In this document: one piece after another, positions 23,636-32,412 of the stretch | How the letters are laid out: each line of letters starts with the position of its first letter | How positions within the stretch are numbered: position 1 is the first letter of the stretch | Translations under genes and position numbers: made by a program | The notes under the pieces: model-generated | The model's input: only the letters and a program-made list of their open reading frames with translations | The model's database searches: none | Told to the model about the DNA's origin: nothing | DNA from: Streptomyces fradiae | GTDB taxonomy: Bacteria; Actinomycetota; Actinomycetes; Streptomycetales; Streptomycetaceae | DNA length: 64,000 nt | Direction: 5' to 3' | NCBI RefSeq assembly: GCF_041270065.1 | Contig: NZ_CP065958.1 | Span: 1,736,001-1,800,000 of the forward strand

Positions 23636-24628
23636 ATGACGACACCGACACTCCCCGTCCCCACACCCGCCCCCACCTCCACCCCCGCCCGGCGCGCGTT
23701 GCGCGTGCTCGCGATCGTGGCCTGCCTGCCGTACATCACGCTCAAGGTGGCCTGGATCGGCGGCGGACGGGTCGGCATCCCCGACGGGAGCGTGCTCCTG
23801 GACCATCCGACGGCGATGGCCGTCGGCAACTCCCTCACCGTGCTCGCCGACGCCGTCGTCGTGCTGCTCGCCCTGCTCCTCACCCAGCCGTGGGGACTGC
23901 GGGTGCGGGCCTGGCTGCTCGTGCTGCCGATGTGGGCGGCGACCGGTCTGCTCGCCCCGATCATGGCGGGCTATCCTGCCCAGCTGCTCGTCGCGCTCGT
24001 CACCGGGCAGAACGGCGGCTCCTCGGGACCGGCCGACGAGCCGTTCCTCGACGCCTGGGTCTTCCCCGTCGTCTACGGCGGTTTCATCGCCCAGGGCCTC
24101 GCCCTCGGCACCCTCTTCGCGCTGTACGCCCGCGAGCGCTGGGGCCATGTCTGGGCCGGGCGGCTCGGTGACCTGCCGGCCGGGCTCGCCGGGCCCGGGG
24201 TGCGGGCCGTCGCCGTCGCCGGGGCCGTCCTCGCCCTGCTGCCCGCCACCCTGGCCGTGCTGTGGGTCGGCGGCATGACCGACGGCCTCTCGCCCGATCT
24301 CGCCGCGCAGTACGACGCCGACAAGGCGACCGTGGACGCGGTCCGGGTGCTGTTCCTGGTCCTCGCCCCGCTCGCCACCCTGCTCCTGGTCGGGCGCCGG
24401 CCGGCCGGGCTGTGGACCCGCACCGTGATGGCCCTGGCCTGGGTGTCCTCGGGTGCGGTCGGGTGCTGGGGCGCGTACATGTCGCTGGTGTCGCTGCTGC
24501 CGCTCGCCGATCCCGGGAAAGAGCCGACGGGTCTGATGACCGCCGCCTACGCTGGCGAGATGATCACCGGATTCCTGCTGGCCGGCTGCCTGGCCGTGGT
24601 GCTGCGCCGCCGGGCCGCGACCGGATGA
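23636..24628 (+). CDS. Polytopic membrane protein upstream of a two-component system
   Basis: A 330-residue protein with a Pro/Thr-rich cytoplasmic start (TLPVPTPAPTSTPARR) and about eight hydrophobic segments, for example VLAIVACLPYITLKVAWIGG, LADAVVVLLALLLTQ, VAVAGAVLALLPATLAVLW and EMITGFLLAGCLAVVL. Its stop overlaps the histidine kinase ATG (ATGA at 24625), so the three genes to 26555 form one operon. No transporter motif is recognised; it could be an accessory sensor or the structure the kinase monitors. Confidence 0.8.
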   Translation: MTTPTLPVPTPAPTSTPARRALRVLAIVACLPYITLKVAWIGGGRVGIPDGSVLLDHPTAMAVGNSLTVLADAVVVLLALLLTQPWGLRVRAWLLVLPMWAATGLLAPIMAGYPAQLLVALVTGQNGGSSGPADEPFLDAWVFPVVYGGFIAQGLALGTLFALYARERWGHVWAGRLGDLPAGLAGPGVRAVAVAGAVLALLPATLAVLWVGGMTDGLSPDLAAQYDADKATVDAVRVLFLVLAPLATLLLVGRRPAGLWTRTVMALAWVSSGAVGCWGAYMSLVSLLPLADPGKEPTGLMTAAYAGEMITGFLLAGCLAVVLRRRAATG

Positions 24629-25893
24629 GGCGCGCCTGGCAGGCGCTGTTCGGGCAGCGGGCCCGGCGGCGCTGGCTCCATCTGATCGTGGGCGGCGCGC
24701 TGTTCATGCCGTACTGGCTGGTCGGCACCGTGGTGCTCGGACCGCTGACGGACGGCGGGGGGCCGTTCGGCGGCAGTCTGCTCGTGCAGTTCGGCGCGTA
24801 CGGGGTGGGGCTGCCGCTCGCCGCGCTCACCGCGCTGTTCCCGCTGACCCGGCCGATGTCGGTGGCGGTGGCGCGGGCGCTGTGCGGGGTGGCGCCCGGC
24901 CGGTTCGCGGAGGGCCCGGCGCGCGGGGCGGAGGCCAAGGCGCGCACGGCCGGCTGGTTCGTGCTTCACCTGGGCGCGGGCGCCCTGGTCAGCGGGGCCA
25001 GTCTGGCGCTGCCGCCGTTCGCGCTCTCGGTGGCGGCGCTGCCGTTCTCGGCCGCCCTGCGGGAGTCGGAGTTGGGCGCGTTCTGGCATCTGGACCGGCC
25101 GTGGCTCGCCTGGGCGGGGCTGCCGCTCGGCCTGCTGATGCTCCTCGGCCTCGCGGCGGCGGCCGCGGCGGCGGGCGCGCTGCTGGCCGCGGCGGCGCCC
25201 CGGCTGCTCGGGCCGAGCCCGGCGGACCGGCTCGTGGCCGCCGAGCGGCGGGCCGCCGAGCTCGCGGTGCGCAACCGGCTCGCCCGGGAGCTGCACGACT
25301 CGGTGGGGCACGCGCTGAGCGCCGTCACCCTTCAGGCGGGGGCGGCCCGCCGGGTCGTCGACGGCGTGCTCGACACCGGGGCGGGCGATCTGGGCTTCGT
25401 ACGGGAGGCGCTGACCGCGATCGAGGAGACGACCCGGCGCACGGTCGGCGAACTCGACGCCGTGCTCGGTCTGCTGCGCAGCGGCGAGGACGACGGGGAG
25501 CTCGCGGCGCCCGGTCTGGAGGCCCTGGACGCGCTGGTGCGGGGCGCAGGGCCGCGGGTGGCGCTGACGGTGCGCGGGGATCTTGCGGGGCTGCCGGAGG
25601 CGGTGTCCCGGGAGGCGTACCGGATCGTGCAGGAGGGGCTGACGAACGCGGTGCGGTACGCGCGGGACGAGACGGTGACGGCGCGGATCGCGCTGTCGGG
25701 GGACGAACTGGAGATCATCATGGAGAATCCGCTGCCGGCCACCGGCCCTGCGCCGGTGGCCCGCCCGGACGGCGGGCGCGGCCTGCGCGGCGTGGCGGAG
25801 CGGGCCCGGCTGCTCGGCGGCGCCGCCGAGGCGGGCCCGGTCGACGGGTGCTGGCGGCTGGCCGCCCGGCTGCCGGTCGGGGGTGCGCGATGA
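24625..25893 (+). CDS. Sensor histidine kinase (NarL-system type)
   Basis: A 422-residue kinase with about four to five N-terminal membrane segments (to residue ~190), the HisKA_3 phosphoacceptor motif ARELHDSVGHALSAVTLQ, an N-box-like REAYRIVQEGLTNAVRYARD and a G-box GGRGLRGVAERARLLGG. No large extracellular sensor loop is visible, as in intramembrane-sensing kinases. ATGA overlaps link it to both the upstream membrane protein and the downstream response regulator. Signal unknown. Confidence 0.92.
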   Translation: MRRAWQALFGQRARRRWLHLIVGGALFMPYWLVGTVVLGPLTDGGGPFGGSLLVQFGAYGVGLPLAALTALFPLTRPMSVAVARALCGVAPGRFAEGPARGAEAKARTAGWFVLHLGAGALVSGASLALPPFALSVAALPFSAALRESELGAFWHLDRPWLAWAGLPLGLLMLLGLAAAAAAAGALLAAAAPRLLGPSPADRLVAAERRAAELAVRNRLARELHDSVGHALSAVTLQAGAARRVVDGVLDTGAGDLGFVREALTAIEETTRRTVGELDAVLGLLRSGEDDGELAAPGLEALDALVRGAGPRVALTVRGDLAGLPEAVSREAYRIVQEGLTNAVRYARDETVTARIALSGDELEIIMENPLPATGPAPVARPDGGRGLRGVAERARLLGGAAEAGPVDGCWRLAARLPVGGAR

Positions 25894-26555
25894 GCGGCCC
25901 GATCAGGGTCGTCCTGGCGGACGACGAGCGGATGGTGCGGACCGCGCTGCGCGTGATCCTGGACGCGGAGGACGGCCTCGAGGTCGTCGGGGAGGCGGCG
26001 ACCGGCGCCGAGGCGGTGTCGGCGGTGCGGGAGCTGCGGCCGGACGTGGTCCTGATGGACGTGCGGATGCCGGAGATCGACGGGATCCAGGCGACCCGGC
26101 AGATCCTGGCAGGGACGATCTCGCCGGAAGCGCCCCGGATCCTGGTCGTGACCACCTTCGAGAACGACGCCTATGTGTACGACGCGCTGCGCGCGGGCGC
26201 GGCGGGCTTCCTGCTGAAGCGGGCGGCGCCGGAGGAGCTGGTGAGCGCGGTCCGCCTGGTGGCGCGCAGCGACTCGCTGCTCTACCCGGCGGCGGTCCGG
26301 GCGCTGGCCGCCGACCACGCCCGCCGGCATCCGGCGGCGCCGCCCTGGGCGGCCCGGCTCACCGACCGGGAGGCGGAGGTGCTGCGCCGGATGGCGAAGG
26401 GCCTGACGAACGCGGAGATCGCGGCCGGGATGGGCGTGGGCGCGGCGACGGTGAAGTCGCACGTGGCGGCGGTGCTCGCGAAGACGGGCGCCCGGGACCG
26501 TACCCAGGCGGTGATCGCGGCGTACGAGTCGGGCTTCATCACACCGAACACCTGA
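25890..26555 (+). CDS. NarL/LuxR-type response regulator
   Basis: A 221-residue regulator. Receiver domain: acidic pair Asp11/Asp12 in VVLADDERMVRTAL, phosphoacceptor Asp57 in VVLMDVRMPEIDG, a TTF switch region and Lys in GFLLKRAAPEEL. The output domain is a LuxR helix-turn-helix (LTDREAEVLRRMAKGLTNAE, ATVKSHVAAVLAKTGARDRT). It overlaps the kinase gene by four bases and should be its partner. Targets are unknown; the penicillin-binding protein gene begins 92 bases downstream on the same strand. Confidence 0.93.
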   Translation: MSGPIRVVLADDERMVRTALRVILDAEDGLEVVGEAATGAEAVSAVRELRPDVVLMDVRMPEIDGIQATRQILAGTISPEAPRILVVTTFENDAYVYDALRAGAAGFLLKRAAPEELVSAVRLVARSDSLLYPAAVRALAADHARRHPAAPPWAARLTDREAEVLRRMAKGLTNAEIAAGMGVGAATVKSHVAAVLAKTGARDRTQAVIAAYESGFITPNT

Positions 26556-26646
26556 CCCGGCCTGACCGGTCCTCACATGAAGGTTCGCTGAGAAACCGGA
26601 CACATCAGGAACGATCGCCGCCGTCCCGGTCGTCCCGCTGAGTGGG

Positions 26647-28098
26647 ATGAACAAGACGATCAGGCGCGGCGCGGTCTTCGTGCTCCTCCTGGTGCTCGCC
26701 CTCCTCGGGCGGGCCACCTGGGTGCAGGCGTACGAAGGCAAGGCCCTCGCGAACGAGAAGAACAACCGGCGGAAGATCATCGCGCAGTACGCGGCGCCGC
26801 TCGGGAACATCGTCGTGGCCGGCTCGCCGGTCACCGGATCGAAGGAGACCAAGGGCGGCGACCTCGCCTACAAGCGGAGCTACACGGACGGCGAGCTGTA
26901 CGCGGCCGTCACCGGCTACAGCTCGCAGGCCTACGGGGCGACCCAGCTGGAGGGCATCTACTCGGGCGTCCTGGACGGCACCGACACCCGCCTGAAGAAC
27001 CCGTTGGACGCGCTCACCGGCAAGCGGGCGGATCCGGGCACCGTCCTGACGACGATCGACCCGGCGGTGCAGAAGGCCGGCTACGAGGCGCTCGGGAACA
27101 AGAAGGGCGCGGCCGTCGCCATCGACCCGAAGACCGGCCGGATCCTCGGCATGGTGTCGACCCCGTCGTACGACCCGTCGAAGATCGCCGGGCTGACCGA
27201 CGGCAAGGAGTGGCAGCGGCTGACGGAGGACGAGGACAAGCCGCTGGTGAACCGGGCGCTGCGGCAGCCGCTGCCGCCGGGCTCGACGTTCAAGCTGGTG
27301 GTCGCGGCGGCCGCGCTCGAGGACGGGCTTTACGGCTCCGTCGACACGGCGACGGACAGCCCGATGCCGTACACGCTGCCGGGCACCCGGACCGTCCTGA
27401 AGAACGAGAACGCGTCGGCGCCGTGCGAGAACGCGACGATCCGCACCGCGCTGCGCTACTCCTGCAACAACGTCTTCGGGAAGATGGCGGTCGATCTCGG
27501 CCAGGACAAGGTGCGGGCGATGGCGGAGAAGTTCGGCTTCGACGACAAGGAGCTGGACGTGCCGGTCCGCGCGTACCCGAGCGTGTACCCGTCGGGGATG
27601 GACAAGGCGCAGACGGCGCTGAGCGGCATCGGGCAGTTCGACGTGACGGCGACGCCGCTGCAGATGGCGATGGTGTCGGCGGCCATCGCGAACGACGGTC
27701 TGCTGGCGAGCCCGCACATGGTGTCGCAGGTGGTCGACTCCGACGGCGACGCGCTCCAGTCGTACGAGGACGGGGCGACCGAGCGGGTGGTGTCGGCGGA
27801 GACCGCGAAGCAGCTGCGCAGCGCGATGCGGACGGTGGTCGAGGAGGGCACCGGCACCAACGCGGCGCTCGGCGGCGGTGTGGAGGTCGGCGGCAAGACG
27901 GGCACGGCACAGCACGGCGAGAACAACAGCAAGACGCCGTACGCCTGGTTCACCTCGTACGCGAAGGATCCGGCGTCCGGCAAGGAGGTCGCGGTCGCGG
28001 TGCTGATCGAGGACTCGGGCGCGGCGCGCTCGGAGGTCAGCGGCAACGGGCTCGCGGCGCCGGTGGCGCAGAAGATGATGAAGGCCGCGCTGAGGTGA
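26647..28098 (+). CDS. Class B penicillin-binding protein (PbpA-like transpeptidase)
   Basis: A 483-residue peptidoglycan D,D-transpeptidase with an N-terminal membrane anchor (GAVFVLLLVLALLGRATWVQA), a short PBP dimerisation region with Asn-rich NEKNNRRKI, and a transpeptidase domain with the three active-site motifs in order: PPGSTFKLV (SxxK), YSCNN (SxN) and GGKTGTAQ (KTG). Size and layout match the small PBP A/PbpI-type proteins of actinomycetes that act at septum or cell poles. All catalytic residues are present. Whether the upstream two-component system controls it is not shown by the sequence. Confidence 0.92.
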   Translation: MNKTIRRGAVFVLLLVLALLGRATWVQAYEGKALANEKNNRRKIIAQYAAPLGNIVVAGSPVTGSKETKGGDLAYKRSYTDGELYAAVTGYSSQAYGATQLEGIYSGVLDGTDTRLKNPLDALTGKRADPGTVLTTIDPAVQKAGYEALGNKKGAAVAIDPKTGRILGMVSTPSYDPSKIAGLTDGKEWQRLTEDEDKPLVNRALRQPLPPGSTFKLVVAAAALEDGLYGSVDTATDSPMPYTLPGTRTVLKNENASAPCENATIRTALRYSCNNVFGKMAVDLGQDKVRAMAEKFGFDDKELDVPVRAYPSVYPSGMDKAQTALSGIGQFDVTATPLQMAMVSAAIANDGLLASPHMVSQVVDSDGDALQSYEDGATERVVSAETAKQLRSAMRTVVEEGTGTNAALGGGVEVGGKTGTAQHGENNSKTPYAWFTSYAKDPASGKEVAVAVLIEDSGAARSEVSGNGLAAPVAQKMMKAALR

Positions 28099-28178
28099 CG
28101 CACCGGATGGGCGCTCCGAAGTGACGGACGGCGGGGGCCGGTTGGTGTCCGGTCCCCGCCGCACGGTATGCAGGACGC

Positions 28179-28613
28179 ATGCTCTCGAACGTGCGTCTGC
28201 CCCGCTCCCCGTCCGGCTGGACCATGGCCGTCTTCGGCGTCCTCGCCGCGGCGCTCGGCGTGGTGGGCCTGGTCTCCCCCGACACGACGATCCGCCTCAT
28301 GGGTCTGACCCCGATCCCCGGTGCGGACCGGGCTGCGGACGACCACACCCTGCTCTTTCTGACGGCGTCGTCCATGGCGGCCCTGAACATGGGCGTCTAC
28401 TACGTGCTTGCGGCCCTGGCCGACTGGAAGGCCTTCTTCCGCTGGACGGTCCCGTTCCGGCTGCTCACCTTCTCGGTCTTCACCCTCGCCGTCGTCACCG
28501 GCCGCGCCCCGGCCGGCTTCCTCGGGGTCGGCCTGTGGGAGGGCCTGGGGGCCCTGGTGACGGGCGCGGCCCTGTGGTGCGAGACCCGGCGGGCGGCGCG
28601 GGTCACGGCCTGA
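28179..28613 (+). CDS. Small integral membrane protein (144 aa)
   Basis: Four hydrophobic segments are visible: MAVFGVLAAALGVVGLV, LFLTASSMAALNMGVYYVLAAL, VPFRLLTFSVFTLAVVTG and GLGALVTGAALWC. No known functional motif, although the layout resembles small BphX/DoxX-like membrane proteins. Its end overlaps the convergent TetR gene by 11 bases. Confidence 0.75.
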   Translation: MLSNVRLPRSPSGWTMAVFGVLAAALGVVGLVSPDTTIRLMGLTPIPGADRAADDHTLLFLTASSMAALNMGVYYVLAALADWKAFFRWTVPFRLLTFSVFTLAVVTGRAPAGFLGVGLWEGLGALVTGAALWCETRRAARVTA

Positions 28614-29190
28614 GCAGGGTCTCCATGACCGCGTCCAGGTAGGCGGGGTCCGCCGGGACGGCGGACGGGGTCGCGTGGGCGAGCTGGGCGTGGCCCAGGT
28701 AGCTGGTGTAGGCGAGCAGACCGCGGTGGCGGGCCTGCTCGGCGGGGAAGCCGAGCAGTTCGAAGAGGTGGGCGAGGTAGCTCACGCGGCGCTCGGTGAC
28801 GCGGGTGAGGGCCGCCGCGAGCGCGGGGTGGTCGCCGGCGGCGAAGAGCCGTACCTCCAGGGGGTCCTCGGCGGCCATCGCGGTCGCGCCGCGCAGCAGC
28901 GCGCCGAGGCGGGCGGCCGGGTCGGGTTCGGCGGCCTCCATGGCGCGGATGACGCGCTCGGTGGACCGCTCCTCCCAGCGTGCGAGGGCCGCGGCGACGA
29001 GCGCGTCGCGGTTGGCGAAGTGCCAGTAGAAGCTGCCCTTGGTGGTGCCCAGGCGGGCGGCGAGGGGTTCCACCGCGACTCCGGCGAGTCCGCGTTCGGC
29101 GAGCGCGGCGAGGGCCGCGTCCGCCCAGTCGTCGGCGGTGAGCCGCTTGCGGGCGCCGCGTCGCGCGGTGGGGGCCGGGGAGTCGTGCAT
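28603..29190 (-). CDS. TetR-family transcriptional regulator
   Basis: A 195-residue regulator with an N-terminal HTH (WADAALAALAERGLAGVAVE, LGTTKGSFYWHFANRDALVA) and a helical ligand domain. The ATG at 29190 is followed upstream by an 18-base perfect palindrome that also lies 34 bases before the divergent DUF2867 gene, so it very likely represses both itself and that gene. Confidence 0.88.
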   Translation of the reverse strand: MHDSPAPTARRGARKRLTADDWADAALAALAERGLAGVAVEPLAARLGTTKGSFYWHFANRDALVAAALARWEERSTERVIRAMEAAEPDPAARLGALLRGATAMAAEDPLEVRLFAAGDHPALAAALTRVTERRVSYLAHLFELLGFPAEQARHRGLLAYTSYLGHAQLAHATPSAVPADPAYLDAVMETLLRP

Positions 29191-29194
29191 GTTT

Positions 29195-29212
29195 CCGTAC
29201 GGTACCGTACGG
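29195..29212. promoter_or_regulatory. TetR operator palindrome
   Basis: CCGTACGGTACCGTACGG is a perfect 18-base palindrome placed four bases upstream of the tetR start and 33 bases before the start of the divergent gene. Size and symmetry are typical for TetR dimer sites. Confidence 0.75.
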
Positions 29213-29245
29213 TTGGAACATACGCTCCCGTATGGAGGTCCGGTC

Positions 29246-30223
29246 ATGTCCGGAACGCGCACGGTACGCAACGTCCACCAGAGGGTCGTCGAGGCCTCCG
29301 CCGAGACCGTCGGCGCCCTCCTCGACCGGCTCTCCGCGCCGGACGACCCGCTCTTCCCGACGCCCGTCTGGCCCGCGATGGTGCTCGACCGTCCGCTCGG
29401 CGTCGGCGCCGACGGCGGCCACGGCCGGGTCCGCTACCGGGTCGGCGCCCACGAGCCCGGCCGCTCGGTCCGCTTCGACACCACCGGCGACGGCCTCGGC
29501 ACCGGCTATCACCGCTTCGACGTCGAGCCGCTCGGTCCCGGCCGCTGCCGGATCTCCCACGTCCTCGAAGTGACCATGGGGGCCCGGGCGTTCGCCCTCT
29601 TCAAGCTGGCGATCGAGCCCGTGCACGACACGATGGTCGAGGAGGCCTTCGACAACGCCGAGCGGGCCGTGCTCGGCGGCGACCTGCCCCACCCGCCGGC
29701 CCGCCGCCCGGTCCGCGCCCTCCTGGTCAACCGCCTGCTCTGGGCGCGGCCGGCCACCGTGCCCGTACCGCCGGAGGCCGCGCTGCTGCACGCCGCCGTC
29801 CCGGCCCCCGACTACGCCGACGCCTACCGGATGCCGCTCCCGCCCGGCATGCCCCGCGGCCCGCTGGCCTGGCGGCAGGTGCTGCCGTTCCCGGTCCGCG
29901 GTGTGTCGGACACCGAGCTGATGCTCGGCAAGGACGCCTCGCACCTGGACTTCCGCGCCTCGGTGGTGATCGGCGAGGACGCGGTGACCCTGGCCACCGC
30001 CGTACGGCTGCACAACACGCGCGGCCGGCTCTACTTCGCGGTCGTCCGCCGCGTCCACCCGCTGCTGACCCGGCTGATCCTGCGCCGGGCGCACCGCCGT
30101 ATCGCCTTCGGGGCCCGCCCGGCCGGCGAGCGCAACCGGGTCCCGGCGACCGGGGATCAGCGCAGCGCGGCCAGCGCCTCCCGGACCTCCGCCAGATCGG
30201 CGTCGGACGCCAGGCCCGCGTGA
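29246..30223 (+). CDS. SRPBCC/DUF2867-type protein
   Basis: A 325-residue protein. The N-terminal part (TVRNVHQRVVEASAETVGAL, MVLDRPLGVGADGGHGRVRY) looks like an SRPBCC lipid-binding fold; the C-terminal part (YADAYRMPLPPG, TELMLGKDASHLDFRASVVI, RLHNTRGRLYFAVVRRVHPL) is a DUF2867 segment. ATG with GGAGG eight bases upstream. It is under the adjacent TetR palindrome. The final 67 bases overlap the convergent gene at 30157, so the extreme C-terminal tail (after GARPAGERN) may not be conserved. Function unknown. Confidence 0.8.
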   Translation: MSGTRTVRNVHQRVVEASAETVGALLDRLSAPDDPLFPTPVWPAMVLDRPLGVGADGGHGRVRYRVGAHEPGRSVRFDTTGDGLGTGYHRFDVEPLGPGRCRISHVLEVTMGARAFALFKLAIEPVHDTMVEEAFDNAERAVLGGDLPHPPARRPVRALLVNRLLWARPATVPVPPEAALLHAAVPAPDYADAYRMPLPPGMPRGPLAWRQVLPFPVRGVSDTELMLGKDASHLDFRASVVIGEDAVTLATAVRLHNTRGRLYFAVVRRVHPLLTRLILRRAHRRIAFGARPAGERNRVPATGDQRSAASASRTSARSASDARPA

Positions 30224-31290
30224 TACAGGCTCAGTTCCGTGGCCCCCTGGTCCGCCGCCCGGCGGGCGTCCGCGGCCAGGGTGCCCGGTGAGCCGCCCAT
30301 CCCGCCCACCACGGTGAGGTTCGCGGCGACGACCGTCCCCACGCGCGCGTGGGCCGCGAAAGCGGCCACGTGCGGCGCCGGGGTCACCACGCCGTCGGCG
30401 ACGGCGAGGACCTGGGCCGGGTCGGTGCCGGCGTTGGCGCCGCAGTGGTACGGGACGGGGTCGGCGTGCAGCAGGACCCGGAAGCCGGGCGGGGCGGCGG
30501 CCCGGACGGCGGCGACGGCGTCCTCCTGGAGGGTGCGGGCGGCGGCGAGGCGCCAGGCGAGGGCCGCGTCCGCGAGCGGGGCCGGGAGCGGGGCGGCGGG
30601 GCCGCCGCGCCAGACCGGCTCCAGGGCGGAGCGGACCGCCGCGGCGAGCTCGTCCGGGTCGGCGCCCTCCTTGCCGTACCCCTCCCGGCAGGAGGGGCAG
30701 AAGCACAGCGACATCAGGTACTGGGCGCCGGAGTCGAGCGCGACGCCGGCGGTCTTGTCGTGGGCGTGCAGATGCGCGAGCCCGTACCAGCCGCAGGACT
30801 CCAGCTCGGTGCCGGCTGCCCCGGGCCGTACCGCCGCCTCGGCCGCGAGGTCCGTCAGGAAGGCGCGCACGGCGTCCTGGCCGATGCAGGGTGCCCAGGG
30901 GTAGGCGTCGCCGTACGCGTTGACCACGGAGCTCTCCGGATGCTCGGCGCCGAGCCGGGAGTTGTGCGCGAGGACCACCCAGCTGTGCAGGGCGAGACCC
31001 GTGCCGGCCAGGGCGTCGGCGGCCGCGCCGAAGGCGTCGCCGGGGGCCCAGTCCCCCGCCGGGTACGGAGCGAGGGCGCGGCCCCGCCAGCGCGCCGGGT
31101 CCGGCGGGTAGAGCACGGCGGCGTGCCCCGCGGTGACGATCCGGTGGCGGGGGTGGCGCGGGGTCAGGGCGCGGGTGGAGTGGTAGGCGGCGGCCAGGGT
31201 GATCCGGTCGAGGCCGAGCGCGGCGAGCCGGCCGGGGGCGGCCGGGTCGCCGGTGACGTCCCAGGGGTAGAGGAAGGCGCCCGCTCTCAC
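30157..31290 (-). CDS. Uncharacterised TIM-barrel-like protein in the uronate operon
   Basis: A 377-residue protein starting at a GTG that overlaps the kdgD stop (GTGA, 31287-31290). It resembles glycoside-hydrolase/hypothetical barrel proteins: an opening strand MRAGAFLYPWDVTGDPAAPG, HSTRALTPRHPRHRI, LHSWVVLAHNSRLG, a Cys-rich loop LMSLCFCPSCREGY, and closing strands RVLLHADPVPYHCGANAG and ATELSLYHAGLASDADL. Asp, Glu, His and Cys residues that could bind metal are plentiful. Tight coupling to kdgD implies a role in the same pathway, perhaps releasing or processing uronate substrates. No assigned activity. Confidence 0.72.
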   Translation of the reverse strand: MRAGAFLYPWDVTGDPAAPGRLAALGLDRITLAAAYHSTRALTPRHPRHRIVTAGHAAVLYPPDPARWRGRALAPYPAGDWAPGDAFGAAADALAGTGLALHSWVVLAHNSRLGAEHPESSVVNAYGDAYPWAPCIGQDAVRAFLTDLAAEAAVRPGAAGTELESCGWYGLAHLHAHDKTAGVALDSGAQYLMSLCFCPSCREGYGKEGADPDELAAAVRSALEPVWRGGPAAPLPAPLADAALAWRLAAARTLQEDAVAAVRAAAPPGFRVLLHADPVPYHCGANAGTDPAQVLAVADGVVTPAPHVAAFAAHARVGTVVAANLTVVGGMGGSPGTLAADARRAADQGATELSLYHAGLASDADLAEVREALAALR

Positions 31291-32219
31291 CGCGTCCCCT
31301 CCGCGAGCGCGGCCCGGCCGCGGTCGAGGATCACGGCGAGCTCCTTCAGATGCTCGGGGTGCGGCTCGCTCAGCGGCGGGCGGACCTCGCCGACGTCCAG
31401 ACCGTTCATCCGGACCGCCGCCTTGACCAGGGAGACGGCGTAGCCGCGGCCGCGCGAGCGCAGTTCGACGAGCGGGCGGTAGAAGGCGTCGATGAGGCGC
31501 TCGGCGGTGGCGTCGTCGCCGGTGGTCAGCGCGCGGTGGAAGGCGAGGGCGATGTCGGGGGCGAAGCAGAAGACGGCGGAGGAGTAGAGGGTGACGCCGA
31601 TGCCCCGGTAGGCGAGGCCGGTGAGTTCGGCGGTGGGCAGGCCGTTGAAGTAGCGCAGGCCGAGGCCGGCGGAGCGGACGGCGCTGACGATCCGCTGCAT
31701 CAGGTCGAGGTCGCCGTAGCCGTCCTTGAGGCCGATGACGCCGGGGGTGCGGGCGAGCGCGACGGCCGTGTCGGGGGTGAGGATCGCGTTGTCGCGCTGG
31801 TAGACGATGACGTCGAGCCGGGTGGCGGCGGCGAGTTCGGTGTAGTGGCGGAGCAGCCCGGCCTGGTCGGCGACGACGAGGTACGGGGGCATGGCGAGCA
31901 GTCCGTCGGCGCCGGCCTCCTCGGCGAGCCGGGCGTAGCGGATCGCGAGGGCGGTGCCGTAGCCCGCGCCGGCGAGCACGGGGACCCGGCCGGCGGCCTC
32001 GTCGACGGCGGCGGCCACGCAGTCGCGGAACTCCTCGGGGGTCAGGGCGTGGAACTCGCCGGTGCCGCAGCAGGCGAAGACGGCGCCCGCGCCGGCGTCG
32101 ATCCCGGCGCGCACGTGGGCGCGGAAGACGTCGAGGTCGACGGCGCCGTCCGGACCGAAGGCGGTGACGGGGAAGAAGAGCAGTCCGTCGAGCCGGTCGG
32201 CGAGCGGGGGTGTGGTCAC
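31287..32219 (-). CDS. kdgD: 5-dehydro-4-deoxyglucarate dehydratase
   Basis: A 310-residue member of the DapA/NAL class I aldolase superfamily. It begins LADRLDGLLFFPVTAFGPDG, as KdgD proteins do, continues FACCGTGEFHALTPEEF (GTGEF in place of the GTTGE of DapA), LLAMPPYLVVADQ, VIVYQRDNAILTPDT, and the Schiff-base lysine in PGVIGLKDGYGDLDLM. It converts 5-keto-4-deoxyglucarate to 2-oxoglutarate semialdehyde with loss of water and CO2. The GTG at 32219 has GGGAG upstream. Divergent from udh; promoter at 32275-32304. Confidence 0.9.
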   Translation of the reverse strand: MTTPPLADRLDGLLFFPVTAFGPDGAVDLDVFRAHVRAGIDAGAGAVFACCGTGEFHALTPEEFRDCVAAAVDEAAGRVPVLAGAGYGTALAIRYARLAEEAGADGLLAMPPYLVVADQAGLLRHYTELAAATRLDVIVYQRDNAILTPDTAVALARTPGVIGLKDGYGDLDLMQRIVSAVRSAGLGLRYFNGLPTAELTGLAYRGIGVTLYSSAVFCFAPDIALAFHRALTTGDDATAERLIDAFYRPLVELRSRGRGYAVSLVKAAVRMNGLDVGEVRPPLSEPHPEHLKELAVILDRGRAALAEGTR

Positions 32220-32274
32220 GGGCACTCCCTGTCGTACAAGATTCTGACTGGCGTCCATATTCTTGAACAGCAGC

Positions 32275-32304
32275 ACGCTAGGGCAGCCCCAATGGAGCGG
32301 TCAA
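32275..32304 (-). promoter_or_regulatory. kdgD promoter
   Basis: On the minus strand TTGACC (32304-32299), an 18-base spacer and TAGCGT (32280-32275). The -35 hexamer sits in the longer motif TTCTTGACCGCT, which is nearly repeated in the udh promoter. A third TTCTTGA copy at 32260-32266 lies just downstream on the opposite sense. Confidence 0.7.
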
Positions 32305-32333
32305 GAAGCGAAATCCCTTTACTGGCGGCGTTC

Positions 32334-32362
32334 TTGACGCTGCGACCGGCAGTATCTAGCGT
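32334..32362 (+). promoter_or_regulatory. udh promoter
   Basis: TTGACG (32334-32339), a 17-base spacer and TAGCGT (32357-32362). The -35 lies in TTCTTGACGCTG, nearly identical to the kdgD -35 region, so one regulator could recognise TTCTTGAC at both. No regulator gene is immediately adjacent. Confidence 0.72.
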
Positions 32363-32412
32363 GACGGGCCTTCCACATGCGTGAATACGGTCTACGGACG
32401 GAGATCCCTCCC

